Positions 1 through 14,200 of a stretch of 64,000 bases of DNA are shown piece after piece. A model generated the notes under the pieces. It had not been told where the DNA came from and did not search any database. It saw only the letters and a program-made list of their open reading frames with translations. How positions within the stretch are numbered: position 1 is the stretch's first letter; each line of letters opens with the position of its first letter. Origin of the DNA: Crossaster papposus (taxonomy: Eukaryota > Echinodermata > Asteroidea > Velatida > Solasteridae); contig JBAIAA010000506.1 in NCBI GenBank assembly GCA_037893245.1, positions 1,425,001-1,489,000 of the forward strand, in the 5' to 3' direction. Position numbers and translations under genes: made by a program.

Positions 1-188
1 CCCTTTACATATTTAACTCGAGGGCTTGTTCCGACATCAGGTGTTTATTTCTTATGCACACTTCTTTCCCTTTACATATTTAACTCGAGGGCTTGTTCCG
101 ACATCAGGTGTTTATTTCTTATGCACACTTCTTTCCCTTAACATATTTAACTCGAGGGCTTGTTCCGTCATCAGGTGTTTATTTCTTA

Positions 189-3100
189 TGCACATTTCTT
201 TCCCTTTACATCTTTAACTCGAGGGCTTGTTCCGACCTCAGGTGTTTATTTCGTATGCACACTTCTTTCCCTTTACATATTTAACTCGAGGGCTTGTTCC
301 GACATCAGGTGTTTATTTCTTATGCACACTTCTTTCCCTTTACATATTTAACTCGAGGGCTTGTTCCGACATCAGGTGTTTATTTCTGTCCTTCATTTTT
401 GACATCATTTTTGACATCATTTTTGACATCATTTTTGACATCATTTTTGACATCATTTTTGACATCATTTTTGACATCATTTTTGACATCATTTTTGACT
501 GTAAAACTGAACATTTATAATGCACACTTCTTTCCCTTAACATATTTAACTCGAGGGCTTGTTCCGACATCAGGTGTCTATTTCTGTCCTGAAATTATCA
601 TTTTTGACATCATTTTTGACATCATTTTTGACATCATTTTTGACATCATTTTTGACATCATTTTTGACATCATTTTTGACATGATATTTGACATCATTTT
701 TGACATCATTTTTGACATCGTTTTTGACATTATTTTTGACATCATTTTTGACATCATTTTTGAATGTAAGACTGAAAATTTATAATGCACACTTCTTTCC
801 CTTAACATATTTAACTCGAGGGATTGTTCCGACATCAGGTGTCTATTTCTGTCCTGAAATTATCATTTTTGACATCATTTTTGACATCATTTTTTATATC
901 ATTTTTTACATCATTTTTTAAATCATTTTTTACATCATTTTTGACTGTAAGACTGAAAATTTCTAATGCACACTTCTTTCCCTTAACATATTTAACTCGA
1001 AGGCTTGTTCCGACATCAGGTGTCTATTTCTGTCCTGAAATTATCATTTTTGACATCATTTTTGACATCATTTTTGACATCATTTTTGACTGTAAGACTG
1101 AAAATTTATAATGCACACTTCTTTCCCTTTACATATTTAACTCGAGGGCTTGTTCCGACATCAGGTGTCTATTTCTGTCCTGAAATTATCATTTTTGACA
1201 TCATTTTTGACATCATTTTTGACATCATTTTTGACATCATTTTTGACATCATTTTTGACATCATTTTTGACTGTAAGACTAAAAATTTGTAATGCACACT
1301 TCTTTTCCTTTACATATTTAACTCGAGGGCTTGTTCCGACATCAGGTGTCTATTTTAGTCCTGAAATTATCATTTTTGACATTATTTTTGACATCATTTT
1401 TGACATCATTTTTGACATCATTTTTGACATCATTTTTGACATCATTTTTGACTGTAAGACTGACAATTTAAAATGCACACTTCTTTCCCCTAACATATTT
1501 AACTCGAGGGCTTGTTCCGACATCAGGACACTTCTTTCCCTTTACATTTTTGACATCATTTTTGACATCATTTTTGACATCATTTTTGACATCATTTTTG
1601 ACATCATTTTTGACATCATTTTTGACATCATTTTTGACATCATTTTTGACATCATTTTTGACATCATTTTTGACATCATTTTTGACATCATTTTTGACAT
1701 CATTTTTGACATCATTTTTGACATCATTTTTGACTGTAAGAACTGAAAATTTAAAATGCACACTTCTTTCCCTTAACATATTTAACTCGAGGGCTTGTTC
1801 CGACATCAGGACACTTCTTTCCCTTTACAAATTTAACTCGAGGGCTTGTTCCGACATCAGGTGTTTATTTCTTATGCACACTTCTTTCCCTTTACATATT
1901 TAACTCAAGGGCTTGTTCCGACATCAGGTGTTTATTTCTTATGCACACTTCTTTCCCTTTACATATTTAACTCTAGGGCTTGTTCCGACATCAGGTGTTT
2001 ATTTCTTATGCACACTTCTTTCCCTTTACATATTTAACTCGAGGACTTGTTCCGACATCAGGTGTTTATTTCTTATGCACACTTCTTTCCCTTTACATAT
2101 TTAACTCGAGGGCTTGTTCCGACATCAGGCGTTTATTTCTTATGTACACTTCTTTCCCTTTACATATTTAACTCGAGGGCTTGTTCCGACATCAGGCGTT
2201 TATTTCTTATGCACACTTCTTTCCCTTTACATATTTAACTCGAGGTCTTGTTCAGACATCAGGTGTTTATTTCTTATGCACACTTCTTTCCCTTTACATA
2301 TTTAACTCGAGGGCTTGTTCCGACATCAGGTGTTTATTTCTTATGCACACTTCTTTCCCTTTACATATTTAACTCGAGGGCTTGTTCCGACATCATGTGT
2401 TTATTTCTTATGCACACTTCTTTCCCTTAACATATTTAACTCGAGGGCTTGTTCCGTCATCAGGTGTTTATTTCTTAGGCACACTTCTTTCCCTTTACAT
2501 ATTTAACTCGAGGGCTTGTTCCGACATCAGGTGTTTATTTCGTATGCACACTTCTTTCCCTTTACATATTTAACTCGAGGGCTTGTTCCGACACCAGGTG
2601 TTTATTTCTTATGCACACTTCTTTCCCCTTACATATTTAACTCGAGGGCTTGTTCCGACATCAGGTGTTTATTTCTGTACTGAAATTATCATTTTTGACA
2701 TAATTTTTGACATCATTTTTGACATAATTTTTGACATCATTTTTGACATCATTTTTGACATCATTTTTGACATCACTTTTGACTGTAAGACTGAACATTT
2801 ATAATGCACAATTCTTTCCCTTAACATATTTACTTCGAGGGCTTGTTCCGACATCAGGTGTTTATTTCTTATGCACACTTCTTTCCCTTTACATATTTAC
2901 CTCGAGGTCTTGTTCAGACATCAGGTGTTTATTTCTGATGCACATTTCTTTCCCTTTACATCTTTAACTCGAGGGCTTGTTCCGACCTCAGGTGTTTATT
3001 TCGTATGCACACTTCTTTCCCTTTACATATTTAACTCGAGGGCTTGTTCCGACATCAGGTGTTTATTTCTTATGCACACTTCTTTCCCTTTACATATTTA

Positions 3101-6100
3101 ACTCGAGGGCTTGTTCCGACATCAGGTGTTTATTTCTGTCCTTCATTTTTGACATCATTTTTGACATCATTTTTGACATCATTTTTGACATCATTTTTGA
3201 CATCATTTTTGACATCATTTTTGACATCATTTTTGACATCATTTTTGACTGTAAAACTGAACATTTATAATGCACACTTCTTTCCCTTAACATATTTAAC
3301 TCGAGGGCTTGTTCCGACATCAGGTGTCTATTTCTGTCCTGAAATTATCATTTTTGACATCATTTTTGACATCATTTTTGACATCATTTTTGACATCATT
3401 TTTGACATCATTTTTGACATCATTTTTGACATGATATTTGACATCATTTTTGACATCATTTTTGACATCGTTTTTGACATTATTTTTGACATCATTTTTG
3501 ACATCATTTTTGAATGTAAGACTGAAAATTTATAATGCACACTTCTTTCCCTTAACATATTTAACTCGAGGGCTTGTTCCGACATCAGGTGTCTATTTCT
3601 GTCCTGAAATTATCATTTTTGACATCATTTTTGACATCATTTTTTATATCATTTTTTACATCATTTTTTAAATCATTTTTTACATCATTTTTGACTGTAA
3701 GACTGAAAATTTCTAATGCACACTTCTTTCCCTTAACATATTTAACTCGAAGGCTTGTTCCGACATCAGGTGTCTATTTCTGTCCTGAAATTATCATTTT
3801 TGACATCATTTTTGACATCATTTTTGACATCATTTTTGACTGTAAGACTGAAAATTTATAATGCACACTTCTTTCCCTTTACATATTTAACTCGAGGGCT
3901 TGTTCCGACATCAGGTGTCTATTTCTGTCCTGAAATTATCATTTTTGACATCATTTTTGACATCATTTTTGACATCATTTTTGACATCATTTTTGACATC
4001 ATTTTTGACATCATTTTTGACTGTAAGACTAAAAATTTGTAATGCACACTTCTTTCCCTTTACATATTTAACTCGAGGGCTTGTTCCGACATCAGGTGTC
4101 TATTTTAGTCCTGAAATTATCATTTTTGACATTATTTTTGACATCATTTTTGACATCATTTTTGACATCATTTTTGACATCATTTTTGACATCATTTTTG
4201 ACTGTAAGACTGACAATTTAAAATGCACACTTCTTTCCCCTAACATATTTAACTCGAGGGCTTGTTCCGACATCAGGACACTTCTTTCCCTTTACATTTT
4301 TGACATCATTTTTGACATCATTTTTGACATCATTTTTGACATCATTTTTGACATCATTTTTGACATCATTTTTGACATCATTTTTGACATCATTTTTGAC
4401 ATCATTTTTGACATCATTTTTGACATCATTTTTGACATCATTTTTGACATCATTTTTGACATCATTTTTGACATCATTTTTGACTGTAAGAACTGAAAAT
4501 TTAAAATGCACACTTCTTTCCCTTAACATATTTAACTCGAGGGCTTGTTCCGACATCAGGACACTTCTTTCCCTTTACAAATTTAACTCGAGGGCTTGTT
4601 CTGACATCAGGTGTTTATTTCTTATGCACACTTCTTTCCCTTTACATATTTAACTCGAGGGCTTGTTCCGACATCAGGTGTTTATTTCTTATGCACACTT
4701 CTTTCCCTTTACATATTTAACTCTAGGGCTTGTTCCGACATCAGGTGTTTATTTCTTATGCACACTTCTTTCCCTTTACATATTTAACTCGAGGACTTGT
4801 TCCGACATCAGGTGTTTATTTCTTATGCACACTTCTTTCCCTTTACATATTTAACTCGAGGGCTTGTTCCGACATCAGGCGTTTATTTCTTATGTACACT
4901 TCTTTCCCTTTACATATTTAACTCGAGGGCTTGTTCCGACATCAGGCGTTTATTTCTTATGCACACTTCTTTCCCTTTACATATTTAACTCGAGGTCTTG
5001 TTCAGACATCAGGTGTTTATTTCTTATGCACACTTCTTTCCCTTTACATATTTAACTCGAGGGCTTGTTCCGACATCAGGTGTTTATTTCTTATGCACAC
5101 TTCTTTCCCTTTACATATTTAACTCGAGGGCTTGTTCCGACATCATGTGTTTATTTCTTATGCACACTTCTTTCCCTTAACATATTTAACTCGAGGGCTT
5201 GTTCCGTCATCAGGTGTTTATTTCTTAGGCACACTTCTTTCCCTTTACATATTTAACTCGAGGGCTTGTTCCGACATCAGGTGTTTATTTCGTATGCACA
5301 CTTCTTTCCCTTTACATATTTAACTCGAGGGCTTGTTCCGACACCAGGTGTTTATTTCTTATGCACACTTCTTTCCCCTTACATATTTAACTCGAGGGCT
5401 TGTTCCGACATCAGGTGTTTATTTCTGTACTGAAATTATCATTTTTGACATAATTTTTGACATCATTTTTGACATAATTTTTGACATCATTTTTGACATC
5501 ATTTTTGACATCATTTTTGACATCACTTTTGACTGTAAGACTGAACATTTATAATGCACAATTCTTTCCCTTAACATATTTACTTCGAGGGCTTGTTCCG
5601 ACATCAGGTGTTTATTTCTTATGCACACTTCTTTCCCTTTACATATTTACCTCGAGGTCTTGTTCAGACATCAGGTGTTTATTTCTTATGCACATTTCTT
5701 TCCCTTTACATCTTTAACTCGAGGGCTTGTTCCGACCTCAGGTGTTTATTTCGTATGCACACTTCTTTCCCTTTACATATTTAACTCGAGGGCTTGTTCC
5801 GACATTAGGTGTTTATTTCTTATGCACACTTCTTTCCCTTTACATATTTAACTCGAGGGCTTGTTCCGACATCAGGTGTTTATTTCTGTCCTTCATTTTT
5901 GACATCATTTTTGACATCATTTTTGACATCATTTTTGACATCATTTTTGACATCATTTTTGACATCATTTTTGACATCATTTTTGACATCATTTTTGACT
6001 GTAAAACTGAACATTTATAATGCACACTTCTTTCCCTTAACATATTTAACTCGAGGGCTTGTTCCGACATCAGGTGTCTATTTCTGTCCTGAAATTATCA

Positions 6101-8270
6101 TTTTTGACATCATTTTTGACATCATTTTTGACATCATTTTTGACATCATTTTTGACATCATTTTTGACATCATTTTTGACATGATATTTGACATCATTTT
6201 TGACATCATTTTTGACATCGTTTTTGACATTATTTTTGACATCATTTTTGACATCATTTTTGAATGTAAGACTGAAAATTTATAATGCACACTTCTTTCC
6301 CTTAACATATTTAACTCGAGGGCTTGTTCCGACATCAGGTGTCTATTTCTGTCCTGAAATTATCATTTTTGACATCATTTTTGACATCATTTTTTATATC
6401 ATTTTTTACATCATTTTTTAAATCATTTTTTACATCATTTTTGACTGTAAGACTGAAAATTTCTAATGCACACTTCTTTCCCTTAACATATTTAACTCGA
6501 AGGCTTGTTCCGACATCAGGTGTCTATTTCTGTCCTGAAATTATCATTTTTGACATCATTTTTGACATCATTTTTGACATCATTTTTGACTGTAAGACTG
6601 AACATTTATAATGCACACTTCTTTCCCTTTACATATTTAACTCGAGGGCTTGTTCCGACATCAGGTGTCTATTTCTGTCCTGAAATTATCATTTTTGACA
6701 TCATTTTTGACATCATTTTTGACATCATTTTTGACATCATTTTTGACATCATTTTTGACATCATTTTTGACTGTAAGACTAAAAATTTGTAATGCACACT
6801 TCTTTCCCTTTACATATTTAACTCGAGGGCTTGTTCCGACATCAGGTGTCTATTTTAGTCCTGAAATTATCATTTTTGACATTATTTTTGACATCATTTT
6901 TGACATCATTTTTGACATCATTTTTGACATCATTTTTGACTGTAAGACTGACAATTTAAAATGCACACTTCTTTCCCCTAACATATTTAACTCGAGGGCT
7001 TGTTCCGACATCAGGACACTTCTTTCCCTTTACATTTTTGACATCATTTTTGACATCATTTTTGACATCATTTTTGACATCATTTTTGACATCATTTTTG
7101 ACATCATTTTTGACATCATTTTTGACATCATTTTTGACATCATTTTTGACATCATTTTTGACATCATTTTTGACATCATTTTTGACATCATTTTTGACAT
7201 CATTTTTGACTGTAAGAACTGAAAATTTAAAATGCACACTTCTTTCCCTTAACATATTTAACTCGAGGGCTTGTTCCGACATCAGGACACTTCTTTCCCT
7301 TTACAAATTTAACTCGAGGGCTTGTTCCGACATCAGGTGTTTATTTCTTATGCACACTTCTTTCCCTTTACATATTTAACTCGAGGGCTTGTTCCGACAT
7401 CAGGTGTTTATTTCTTATGCACACTTCTTTCCCTTTACATATTTAACTCTAGGGCTTGTTCCGACATCAGGTGTTTATTTCTTATGCACACTTCTTTCCC
7501 TTTACATATTTAACTCAAGGACTTGTTCCGACATCAGGTGTTTATTTCTTATGCACACTTCTTTCCCTTTACATATTTAACTCGAGGTCTTGTTCAGACA
7601 TCAGGTGTTTATTTCTTATGCACACTTCTTTCCCTTTACATATTTAACTCGAGGGCTTGTTCCGACATCAGGTGTTTATTTCTTATGCACACTTCTTTCC
7701 CTTTACATATTTAACTCGAGGGCTTGTTCCGACATCATGTGTTTATTTCTTATGCACACTTCTTTCCCTTAACATATTTAACTCGAGGGCTTGTTCCGTC
7801 ATCAGGTGTTTATTTCTTATGCACACTTCTTTCCCTTTACATATTTAACTCGAGGGCTTGTTCCGACATCAGGTGTTTATTTCGTATGCACACTTCTTTC
7901 CCTTTACATATTTAACTCGAGGGCTTGTTCCGACACTAGGTGTTTATTTCTTATGCACACTTCTTTCCCCTTACATATTTAACTCGAGGGCTTGTTCCGA
8001 CATCAGGTGTTTATTTCTGTACTGAAATTATCATTTTTGACATAATTGTTGACATAATTTTTGACATCATTTTTGACATCATTTTTGACATCATTTTTGA
8101 CATCATTTTTGACATCACTTTTGACTGTAAGACTGAACATTTATAATGCACAATTCTTTCCCTTAACATATTTACTTCGAGGGCTTGTTCCGACATCAGG
8201 TGTTTATTTCTGATGCACACTTCTTTCCCTTTACATATTTACCTCGAGGTCTTGTTCAGACATCAGGTGT
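189..8270. repeat. Higher-order repeat A, period 2,750 bp, three tandem copies
   Basis: Sequence from about 189 recurs at 2939 and 5689 with an exact 2,750-bp offset. Diagnostic variants recur together: the CATCTTTAACTCGAG unit with GACCTCAGG, the GTCCTTCATTTTTGAC entry into the 12-mer, the GACATGATATTTGAC variant 12-mer, and the long 12-mer run near 1546, 4296 and 7034. I saw only a few single-base differences between copies one and two. The third copy is shorter by two 12-mers in one run, two more near 7034-7213, and two 67-bp units near 7456-7590. It grades into the next higher-order repeat, so its right end is approximate. Confidence 0.85.
1546..1737. repeat. Longest class of 12-bp minisatellite run (TTTTTGACATCA)n
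   Basis: About sixteen head-to-tail 12-mers, almost without variants, entered from a truncated 67-bp unit (CATCAGGACACTTCTTTCCC) rather than from the usual GTCCTGAAATTATCA linker. The same arrangement recurs in the next two copies of the 2,750-bp repeat (about 4296-4487 and 7034-7213). The third run is two 12-mers shorter, which shows length instability at this site. Confidence 0.9.
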
Positions 8271-11200
8271 TTATTTCTTATGCACACTTCTTTCCCTTTA
8301 CATATTTAACTCGACGGCTTGTTCCGACATCAGGTGTTTATTTCTTATGCACACTACTTTCCCTTTACATATTTAACTCGAGGGCTTGTTCCGACATCAT
8401 GTGTCTATTTCTGTCCTGAAATTATCATTTTTGACATCATTTTGGACATCATTTTTGACATCATTTTTGACATCATTTTTTAATGTAAGACTGAAAATTT
8501 ATAATGCACACTTCTTTCCCTTCACATATTTAACTCGAGGGCTTGTTCCGACATCAGGTGTCTATTTCTGTCCTGAAATTATCATTTTTGACATCATTTT
8601 TGACATCATTTTTTATATCATTTTTTACATCATTTTTTACATCATTTTTTACATCATTTTTGACTGTAAGACTGAAAATTTCTAATGCACACTTCTTTCC
8701 CTTAACATATTTAACTCGAAGACTTGTTCCGACATCAGGTGTCTATTTCTGTCCTGAAATTATCATTTTTGACAACATTTTTGACATCATTTTTGACATC
8801 ATTTTTTACTGTAAGACTGAAAATTTATAATGCACACTTCTTTCCCTTTACATATTTAACTCGAGGGCTTGTTCCGACATCAGGTGTCTATTTCTGTCCT
8901 GAAATTATCATTTTTGACATCATTTTTGACATCATTTTTGACATCATTTTTGACATCATTTTTTACATCATTTTTGACATCATTTTTGACATTATTTTTG
9001 ACATCATTTTTGACTGTAAGACTTAAAATTTAAAATGCACACTTCTTTCCCTTAACATATTTAACTCGAGGGCTTGTTCCGACATCAGGTGTTTATTTCT
9101 TATGCACACTTCTTTCCCTTTACATATTTAACTCGAGGGCTTGTTCCGACATCAGGTGTTTATTTCTTATGCACACTTCTTTCCCTTTACATATTTAACT
9201 CGAGGGCTTGTTCCGACATCAGGTGTTTATTTCTTATGCACACTTCTTTCCCTTAACATATTTAACTCGAGGGCTTGTTCCGACATCATGTGTTTATTTC
9301 TTATGCACACTTCTTTCCCTTTACATATTTAACTCGAGGGCTTGTTCCGACATCAGGTGTTTATTTCTTATGCACACTTCTTTCCCTTTACATATTTAAC
9401 TCGAGTGTTTGTTCCGCCATCAAGTGTTTATTTCTTATGCACACTTCTTTCCCTTTACATATTTAACTCGAGGGCTTGTTCCGACATCAGGTGTTTATTT
9501 CTTATGCACACTTCTGTCCCTTTACATATTTAACTCGAGGGCTTGTTCCGACATCAGGTGTTTATTTCTTATGCACACTTCTTTCCCTCTACATATTTAA
9601 CTCGAGGGCTTGTTCCGACATCAGGTGTTTATTTCTTATGTACACTTCTTTCCCTTTACATATTTAACTCGAGGGCTTGTTCCGACATCAGGTGTTTATT
9701 TCGTATGCACACTTCTTTCCCTTTACATATTTAACTCGAGGGCTTGTTCCGACACCAGGTGTTTATTTCTTATGCACACTTCTTTCCCCTTACATATTTA
9801 ACTCGAGGGCTTGTTCCGACATCAGGTGTTTATTTATGTACTGAAATTATCATTTTTGACATCATTTTTGACATCATTTTTGACATCATTTTTGACATCA
9901 TTTTTGACATCATTTTTGACATCATTTTTGACATCATTTTTGACATCATTTTTGACATCACTTTTGACTGTAAGACTGAACATTTATAATGCACAATTCT
10001 TTCCCTTACATATTTACTTCGAGGGCTTGTTCCGACATCAGGTGTTTATTTCTTATGCACACTTCTTTCCCTTTACATATTTACCTCGAGGTCTTGTTCA
10101 GACATCAGGTGTTTATTTCTGTACTGAAATTATCATTTTTGACATCATTTTTGACATCATTTTTGACATCATTTTTGACATCATTTTTGACATCATTTTT
10201 GACATCACTTTTGACTGTAAGACTGAACATTTATAATGCACAATTCTTTCCCTTAACATATTTAACTCGAGGGCTTGTTCCGACATCAGGTGTTTATTTT
10301 TTATGCACACTTCTTTCCCTTTACATATTTAACTCGAGGGCTTGTTCCGACATTATGTGTCTATTTCTGTCCTGAAATTATCATTTTTGACATCATTTTT
10401 GACATCATTTTTGACATCATTTTTGACATCATTTTTTAATGTAAGACTGAAAATTTATAATGCACACTTCTTTCCCTTAACATATTTAACTCGAGGGCTT
10501 GTTCCGACATCAGGTGTCTATTTCTGTCCTGAAATTATCATTTTTGACATCATTTTTGACATCATTTTTTATATCATTTTTTACATCATTTTTTACATCA
10601 TTTTTTACATCATTTTTGACTGTAAGACTGAAAATTTCTAATGCACACTTCTTTCCCTTTACATATTTAACTCGAGCGCTTGTTCCGACATCAGGTGTCT
10701 ATTTCTGTCCTGAAATTATCATTTTTGACATCATTTTTGACATCATTTTTGACATCATTTTTGACATCATTTTTGACATCATTTTTGACATCATTTTTGA
10801 CATCTTTTTTGACATCATTTTTGACATCATTTTTGACATCATTTTTGACATCACTTTTGACTGTAAGACTGAACATTTATAATGCACAATTCTTTCCCTT
10901 ACATATTTACTTCGAGGGCTTGTTCCGACATCAGGTGTTTATTTCTTATGCACACTTCTTTCCCTTTACATATTTACCTCGAGGTCTTGTTCAGACATCA
11001 GGTGTTTATTTCTGTACTGAAATTATCATTTTTGACATCATTTTTGACATCATTTTTGACATCATTTTTGACATCATTTTTGACATCATTTTTGACATCA
11101 CTTTTGACTGTAAGACTGAACATTTATAATGCACAATTCTTTCCCTTAACATATTTAACTCGAGGGCTTGTTCCGACATCAGGTGTTTATTTCTTATGCA

Positions 11201-14200
11201 CACTTCTTTCCCTTTACATATTTAACTCGAGGGCTTGTTCCGACATCATGTGTCTATTTCTGTCCTGAAATTATCATTTTTGACATCATTTTTGACATCA
11301 TTTTTGACATCATTTTTGACATCATTTTTTAATGTAAGACTGAAAATTTATAATGCACACTTCTTTCCCTTAACATATTTAACTCGAGGGCTTGTTCCGA
11401 CATCAGGTGTCTATTTCTGTCCTGAAATTATCATTTTTGACATCATTTTTGACATCATTTTTGACATCATTTTTGACATCATTTTTGACATCATTTTTGA
11501 CATCATTTTTGACATCATTTTTGACATCATTTTTGACATCATTTTTGACATCATTTTTGACATCATTTTTGACATCATTTTTGACTGTAAGAACTGAAAA
11601 TTTAAAATGCACACTTCTTTCCCTTAACATATTTAACTCGAGGGCTTGTTCCGACATCAGGACACTTCTTTCCCTTTACAAATTTAACTCGAGGGCTTGT
11701 TCCGACATCAGGTGTTTATTTCTTATGCACACTTCTTTCCCTTTACATATTTAACTCGAGGGCTTGTTCCGACATCAGGTGTTTATTTCTTATGCACACT
11801 TCTTTCCCTTTACATATTTAACTCTAGGGCTTGTTCCGACATCAGGTGTTTATTTCTTATGCACACTTCTTTCCCTTTACATATTTAACTCAAGGACTTG
11901 TTCCGACATCAGGTGTTTATTTCTTATGCACACTTCTTTCCCTTTACATATTTAACTCGAGGTCTTGTTCAGACATCAGGTGTTTATTTCTTATGCACAC
12001 TTCTTTCCCTTTACATATTTAACTCGAGGGCTTGTTCCGACATCAGGTGTTTATTTCTTATGCACACTTCTTTCCCTTTACATATTTAACTCGAGGGCTT
12101 GTTCCGACATCATGTGTTTATTTCTTATGCACACTTCTTTCCCTTAACATATTTAACTCGAGGGCTTGTTCCGTCATCAGGTGTTTATTTCTTATGCACA
12201 CTTCTTTCCCTTTACATATTTAACTCGAGGGCTTGTTCCGACATCAGGTGTTTATTTCGTATGCACACTTCTTTCCCTTTACATATTTAACTCGAGGGCT
12301 TGTTCCGACACTAGGTGTTTATTTCTTATGCACACTTCTTTCCCCTTACATATTTAACTCGAGGGCTTGTTCCGACATCAGGTGTTTATTTCTGTACTGA
12401 AATTATCATTTTTGACATAATTGTTGACATAATTTTTGACATCATTTTTGACATCATTTTTGACATCATTTTTGACATCATTTTTGACATCACTTTTGAC
12501 TGTAAGACTGAACATTTATAATGCACAATTCTTTCCCTTAACATATTTACTTCGAGGGCTTGTTCCGACATCAGGTGTTTATTTCTGATGCACACTTCTT
12601 TCCCTTTACATATTTACCTCGAGGTCTTGTTCAGACATCAGGTGTTTATTTCTTATGCACACTTCTTTCCCTTTACATATTTAACTCGACGGCTTGTTCC
12701 GACATCAGGTGTTTATTTCTTATGCACACTACTTTCCCTTTACATATTTAACTCGAGGGCTTGTTCCGACATCATGTGTCTATTTCTGTCCTGAAATTAT
12801 CATTTTTGACATCATTTTGGACATCATTTTTGACATCATTTTTGACATCATTTTTTAATGTAAGACTGAAAATTTATAATGCACACTTCTTTCCCTTCAC
12901 ATATTTAACTCGAGGGCTTGTTCCGACATCAGGTGTCTATTTCTGTCCTGAAATTATCATTTTTGACATCATTTTTGACATCATTTTTTATATCATTTTT
13001 TACATCATTTTTTACATCATTTTTTACATCATTTTTGACTGTAAGACTGAAAATTTCTAATGCACACTTCTTTCCCTTAACATATTTAACTCGAAGACTT
13101 GTTCCGACATCAGGTGTCTATTTCTGTCCTGAAATTATCATTTTTGACAACATTTTTGACATCATTTTTGACATCATTTTTTACTGTAAGACTGAAAATT
13201 TATAATGCACACTTCTTTCCCTTTACATATTTAACTCGAGGGCTTGTTCCGACATCAGGTGTCTATTTCTGTCCTGAAATTATCATTTTTGACATCATTT
13301 TTGACATCATTTTTGACATCATTTTTGACATCATTTTTTACATCATTTTTGACATCATTTTTGACATTATTTTTGACATCATTTTTGACTGTAAGACTTA
13401 AAATTTAAAATGCACACTTCTTTCCCTTAACATATTTAACTCGAGGGCTTGTTCCGACATCAGGTGTTTATTTCTTATGCACACTTCTTTCCCTTTACAT
13501 ATTTAACTCGAGGGCTTGTTCCGACATCAGGTGTTTATTTCTTATGCACACTTCTTTCCCTTTACATATTTAACTCGAGGGCTTGTTCCGACATCAGGTG
13601 TTTATTTCTTATGCACACTTCTTTCCCTTAACATATTTAACTCGAGGGCTTGTTCCGACATCATGTGTTTATTTCTTATGCACACTTCTTTCCCTTTACA
13701 TATTTAACTCGAGGGCTTGTTCCGACATCAGGTGTTTATTTCTTATGCACACTTCTTTCCCTTTACATATTTAACTCGAGTGTTTGTTCCGCCATCAAGT
13801 GTTTATTTCTTATGCACACTTCTTTCCCTTTACATATTTAACTCGAGGGCTTGTTCCGACATCAGGTGTTTATTTCTTATGCACACTTCTGTCCCTTTAC
13901 ATATTTAACTCGAGGGCTTGTTCCGACATCAGGTGTTTATTTCTTATGCACACTTCTTTCCCTCTACATATTTAACTCGAGGGCTTGTTCCGACATCAGG
14001 TGTTTATTTCTTATGTACACTTCTTTCCCTTTACATATTTAACTCGAGGGCTTGTTCCGACATCAGGTGTTTATTTCGTATGCACACTTCTTTCCCTTTA
14101 CATATTTAACTCGAGGGCTTGTTCCGACACCAGGTGTTTATTTCTTATGCACACTTCTTTCCCCTTACATATTTAACTCGAGGGCTTGTTCCGACATCAG

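Noticed and set aside
26-520. Families of 63- to 97-residue frames beginning MFRHQVF..., repeated every 67 bp
   Set aside because: They overlap each other in all frames with the 67-bp step of the satellite. The same DNA read in successive frames gives the recurring peptides, and there is no coding signal.
1150-1746. A 198-residue frame of repeated FDII/FLTS and minus-strand MMSK/DVKN repeat proteins
   Set aside because: A 12-bp repeat is open in four of six frames by construction. These are translations of the minisatellite.
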